Source: Pseudomonadota bacterium
GTDB taxonomy: Bacteria; Pseudomonadota; Gammaproteobacteria; Xanthomonadales; Xanthomonadaceae
Assembly: GCA_023439425.1 (NCBI GenBank)
Contig: JAEXNZ010000109.1
Location: 1-7,895, forward strand
DNA length: 7,895 nt
Reading direction: 5' to 3'
Shown here in pieces: positions 6,511 through 7,895 of this stretch. The notes beneath the pieces are model-generated. The model had not been told where the DNA came from. It saw only the letters and a program-made list of their open reading frames with translations, and did not search any database. A program made the translations under genes and the position numbers. Numbering within the stretch: position 1 is the stretch's first letter; every line of letters starts with the position of its first letter.

Positions 6511-6529
6511 TTCCATCACCCTGGTGGAA
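6511..6529. promoter_or_regulatory. Interrupted inverted repeat TTCCA-N9-TGGAA upstream of clpA
   Basis: Perfect five-base arms are 9 bases apart, 50 bases before the clpA start and just upstream of the weak -10 candidate. The position is right for an operator or activator site. Five-base arms can occur by chance, so this is a low-confidence call. Confidence 0.22.
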
Positions 6530-6684
6530 GGGTGCGTTCAGACAGTGTTGGCACTCGCAGCCCGATGCCCGGACTTGCGCCCAGCATTGGCCGTCCGGCT
6601 GTGATGAGAATGTCATGGCCCCTTCGCGCGCCCTCCGCCCCCCCGGCGGCTCCCTGGCGCTGTTTCAGGAAAGGACGTGCACAG

Positions 6685-6699
6685 GGCCGCGAAGCGGCC
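6685..6699. repeat. GC hairpin GGCCGC-GAA-GCGGCC
   Basis: Six perfect pairs surround a three-base loop, 21 bases from the SMAG element. On the minus strand no T-run follows, so it is not a typical terminator. It may be a remnant of a second palindromic unit or a pause or stability hairpin behind clpS. Confidence 0.4.
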
Positions 6700-6720
6700 A
6701 CGTGCCGGCATGCATGCGGA

Positions 6721-6746
6721 GGTTGCCGGCCAGCGGCCGGCACTAC
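6721..6746 (-). repeat. SMAG-type (GTAG) palindromic repeat, REP-like
   Basis: Read on the minus strand, the tetranucleotide GTAG is followed by a perfect eight-base stem, TGCCGGCC / GGCCGGCA, with a GCT loop, and then ACC. This is the layout of the SMAG elements known to be scattered through Stenotrophomonas maltophilia genomes, which belong to the GTAG class of REP sequences mobilised by RAYT transposases. It begins 9 bases after the clpS stop, so it would form a hairpin in the clpS 3' untranslated region. No transposase gene is present here. Confidence 0.8.
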
Positions 6747-6755
6747 CCGCGGGGG

Positions 6756-7085
6756 TTACCCCGCTTTTTCCATCGTGCACAGCAGCGGATGCTGGTTCAT
6801 GCGCGAGAATTCGTTGACCTGGGCGACCTTGGATTCGGCCACTTCGCGGGTGAACACCCCGCAGACGCCACGGCCGCGGGTGTGCACGTGGAGCATCACC
6901 TGGGTGGCCTTGTCCAGGTCCATGGAGAAGAAGTGCTGCAGAACCGTCACCACGAAATCCATCGGGGTGTAGTCGGCGTTCAGCAGCATCACCTGGTAGA
7001 ACGGCGGCGGCGCAACCTCCGGACGTGCCGGTTCAAGGGCAACACCGTGGTCGTGATGAGGTTCTTGGGAAGGCTCGCGAGGCAT
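6756..7085 (-). CDS. clpS: ClpS, N-degron adaptor for ClpAP
   Basis: ClpS binds proteins with N-terminal Leu, Phe, Tyr or Trp and hands them to the ClpA N-domain. The 109-residue protein has a flexible N-terminal arm (1-26, with HHDH at 10-13) and a core that aligns well with E. coli: PPPFYQVMLLN (26-36), DYTPMDFV (38-45), ATQVMLHVHTRGRGVCGVFT (60-79), EVAESKVAQVN (81-91) and HPLLCTMEKA at the end. The degron-pocket residues correspond to Asn36, Asp38, gatekeeper Met42 and His68, all present. The residue between Asn36 and Asp38, Asp in E. coli, is Ala37 here, from codon GCC. The start at 7085 lacks a Shine-Dalgarno sequence and sits six bases after a -10 box, suggesting a leaderless transcript. 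The aat gene in the same window supplies the matching N-degron writer. Confidence 0.97.
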   Translation of the reverse strand: MPREPSQEPHHDHGVALEPARPEVAPPPFYQVMLLNADYTPMDFVVTVLQHFFSMDLDKATQVMLHVHTRGRGVCGVFTREVAESKVAQVNEFSRMNQHPLLCTMEKAG

Positions 7086-7091
7086 CCGCCT

Positions 7092-7097
7092 AGTATA
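7092..7097 (-). promoter_or_regulatory. clpS -10 box (TATACT) giving a probable leaderless mRNA
   Basis: TATACT matches five of six positions of TATAAT and ends six bases before the clpS ATG, so initiation seven bases downstream falls on the A of the start codon. No good -35 box is seen at 17-18 bases, which leaves either a weak or an activator-dependent promoter. No alternative in-frame start fits the family N-terminus better. Confidence 0.5.
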
Positions 7098-7114
7098 AAC
7101 GCGGCCCCGCCGGA

Positions 7115-7144
7115 TTGGACGCCGCTGGCCGCGCCCGTCACAAT
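7115..7144 (+). promoter_or_regulatory. Possible promoter of the YbjN-like gene
   Basis: TTGGAC (7115-7120) and CACAAT (7139-7144), 18 bases apart, are weak matches to the -35 and -10 boxes. They would start transcription near 7151, about 26 bases before the ATG. They share the 91-base divergent gap with the clpS promoter, so the two promoters lie nearly back to back. Confidence 0.25.
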
Positions 7145-7176
7145 TCGCTCATGCATAAGACTTTCACGGGGCTTTC

Positions 7177-7638
7177 ATGAAGACCACCCTTGCCCTGCTG
7201 CTGCTGGCCTCGGCCTTCGGCGCACACGCCGCTACGCCCGATCCAACGGTTGCCAAGGCGCTGGATGCACTCGGCTACCCGTATGAGGTGGACGAGGACG
7301 GCGACTACAAGATGGTCTTTGATGTTGAAAACGACCGTACCCAGCTGGTGTTCGTGCGCTCGGCGGTCGAGGACTACGGCAGTCATCGCATCCGCGAGAT
7401 ATGGTCGCCCGGTTACAACGCGCCCACCGAACACTTCAGCGCCGAGATTGCCAACCGCCTGCTGGAAGATGCCCAGAGCGCCAAGCTGGGCGGCTGGGTC
7501 AAGCAGCAGCAACTGGCCATGTTCGTGGTAAAGGTCGACGCCGATGCCGACGGCCCGGTCCTGGCCGATGCAATTGATGCGGCCACGCATACCGCCGACG
7601 AGATGGAACGCGCCTTGACCGGGCAGGACGAGTACTGA
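7177..7638 (+). CDS. Exported YbjN-domain protein
   Basis: The 153-residue product starts with a signal peptide: MKTTLALLLLASAFG, then an A-H-A site before Ala19, so the mature protein should be periplasmic. The remainder resembles the YbjN family (PF10722), which has a type III secretion chaperone-like alpha/beta fold. Blocks are VAKALDALGYPYEVDEDGDY (25-44), a strand TQLVFVRS (55-62), HFSAEIANRLLEDAQSAKLG (86-105), a strand LAMFVVKVDAD (113-123), and a final helix that would end in DEMERALTG. The molecular function is unknown, and I cannot infer a partner. The start at ATG 7177 is fixed by the signal peptide and by a GGGG five bases upstream. The Nudix gene follows after a single base, so the two are almost certainly cotranscribed. 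It diverges from clpS across 91 bases. Confidence 0.82.
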   Translation: MKTTLALLLLASAFGAHAATPDPTVAKALDALGYPYEVDEDGDYKMVFDVENDRTQLVFVRSAVEDYGSHRIREIWSPGYNAPTEHFSAEIANRLLEDAQSAKLGGWVKQQQLAMFVVKVDADADGPVLADAIDAATHTADEMERALTGQDEY

Positions 7639-7639
7639 C

Positions 7640-7895
7640 GTGAGCGCCACCACCGAACAGCGCTGGGCTCCCCATGTGACCGTGGCCACCGTGGTGGTGC
7701 GTGACGGCCGCTTGCTGCTGGTCGAGGAGTCCATCGACGGCCACGCCGTACTGAACCAGCCGGCCGGCCACCTCGAACCGGGTGAAAGCCTGGCCGCCGC
7801 GGCCGTGCGCGAGGTGCTTGAGGAAACCGGCTGGCAGGTCGAACTGACGGCTTTCATCGGGTGCTACCAGTGGACCGCCCCGGACGGAACAGCCT
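7640..7895 (+). CDS. nudJ: Nudix hydrolase, NudJ-type (runs off right edge)
   Basis: Eighty-five codons are present and the frame is still open at the window end. The product starts MSATTEQRWAPHVTVATVVV and carries a complete Nudix box at residues 43-65 (G-x5-E-x7-REVLEETGW) with the metal-binding Glu residues 58, 61 and 62. The flanking words PHVTVA, VEESIDG, LNQPAGHLE and YQWTAPDGT closely follow E. coli NudJ (YmfB), a phosphatase acting on thiamine diphosphate, HMP-PP and nucleoside phosphates. I infer the same subfamily; the true substrate is untested. The GTG start lies one base after the stop of the YbjN-like gene, implying translational coupling. In E. coli nudJ precedes mnmA, so mnmA is expected to follow beyond this window. 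The C-terminal half cannot be assessed. Confidence 0.85.
   Translation, partial: MSATTEQRWAPHVTVATVVVRDGRLLLVEESIDGHAVLNQPAGHLEPGESLAAAAVREVLEETGWQVELTAFIGCYQWTAPDGTA

Larger units (their letters stand above)
6462..6755. other. clpS-clpA spacer, no gene supported
   Basis: This 294-base spacer lies downstream of clpS and upstream of clpA. Next to clpA it is AT-richer and contains a TATTGT (minus strand, 6491-6486) that could be a weak -10 box, without a convincing -35. It also holds an interrupted repeat TTCCA-N9-TGGAA at 6511-6529. The middle part is GC-rich and shows no coding resemblance on either strand. The clpS-proximal end holds two hairpins, one of them a SMAG element. Confidence 0.55.

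Noticed and set aside
6516..6743. 75-codon minus-strand open frame between clpS and clpA
   Set aside because: It runs through the SMAG palindrome and has no domain, signal or convincing start.
6045..7286. 413-codon plus-strand open frame spanning the clpA start, the spacer and clpS
   Set aside because: It crosses two clear minus-strand genes and a hairpin-rich spacer, with no domain resemblance. It is a GC-driven shadow.
7138..7857. 239-codon minus-strand open frame over the YbjN-like and Nudix genes
   Set aside because: The opposite strand carries a signal peptide, a YbjN pattern and a perfect Nudix box; the minus product has no resemblance.
1..7895. CRISPR arrays, tRNA or rRNA genes, insertion sequences, phage or toxin-antitoxin modules
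   Set aside because: No regularly spaced repeats, cloverleaf-like sequences, transposase motifs or small paired toxin genes were seen on either strand.

Overview
The window looks like chromosomal DNA from a Xanthomonadaceae gammaproteobacterium, most likely Stenotrophomonas. Three things point there: high-GC coding sequence, the gene set FemAB-like acyltransferase / aat / infA / clpA / clpS / Nudix, and a GTAG-headed palindrome just after clpS that matches the SMAG repeat family described in Stenotrophomonas maltophilia. No complete novel multi-gene system is visible. Most of the window is a conserved translation and proteolysis neighbourhood, with one less ordinary gene at its left edge.

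Layout. (1) Bases 1-1005, minus strand: the N-terminal 335 codons of a secreted protein with a zinc N-acetylmuramoyl-L-alanine amidase-type domain, running off the left edge. Its GC content is clearly lower than the rest. (2) 1006-1392: a divergent intergenic region with TTTTCAG-type inverted repeats. (3) 1393-3284, plus strand: a two-gene unit, a COG3146/DUF482 FemAB-like acyltransferase overlapping aat by an ATGA. (4) 3337-3555: infA, with a probable own promoter whose -10 box covers the aat stop codon, followed by a hairpin terminator. (5) 3770-4138: a small secreted four-cysteine protein (DUF6491-like). (6) A strong bidirectional terminator separating it from convergent clpA. (7) 4179-6461, minus strand: clpA. 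(8) 6462-6755: spacer holding hairpins and the SMAG element. (9) 6756-7085, minus strand: clpS, apparently leaderless. (10) From 7177, plus strand: a secreted YbjN-like protein, then a truncated NudJ-type Nudix hydrolase running off the right edge.

How the genes fit together. Aat adds Leu/Phe to proteins with N-terminal Lys/Arg, ClpS recognises such N-degrons and passes them to ClpA, and ClpA unfolds them into ClpP. The window therefore carries the writer, the adaptor and the unfoldase of the bacterial N-degron pathway, with translation initiation factor IF-1 between them. The small exported proteins, the Nudix enzyme and the amidase-like protein have no evident link to that pathway.

The points most worth checking are: an Ala in place of the first Asp of the ClpS N-D-D motif; the -10-to-ATG geometry suggesting leaderless clpS (and possibly acyltransferase) mRNAs; the compositionally distinct amidase-like gene with a possible GerMN-like domain; the SMAG element in the clpS-clpA spacer; and perfect palindromes upstream of two of the exported-protein genes.
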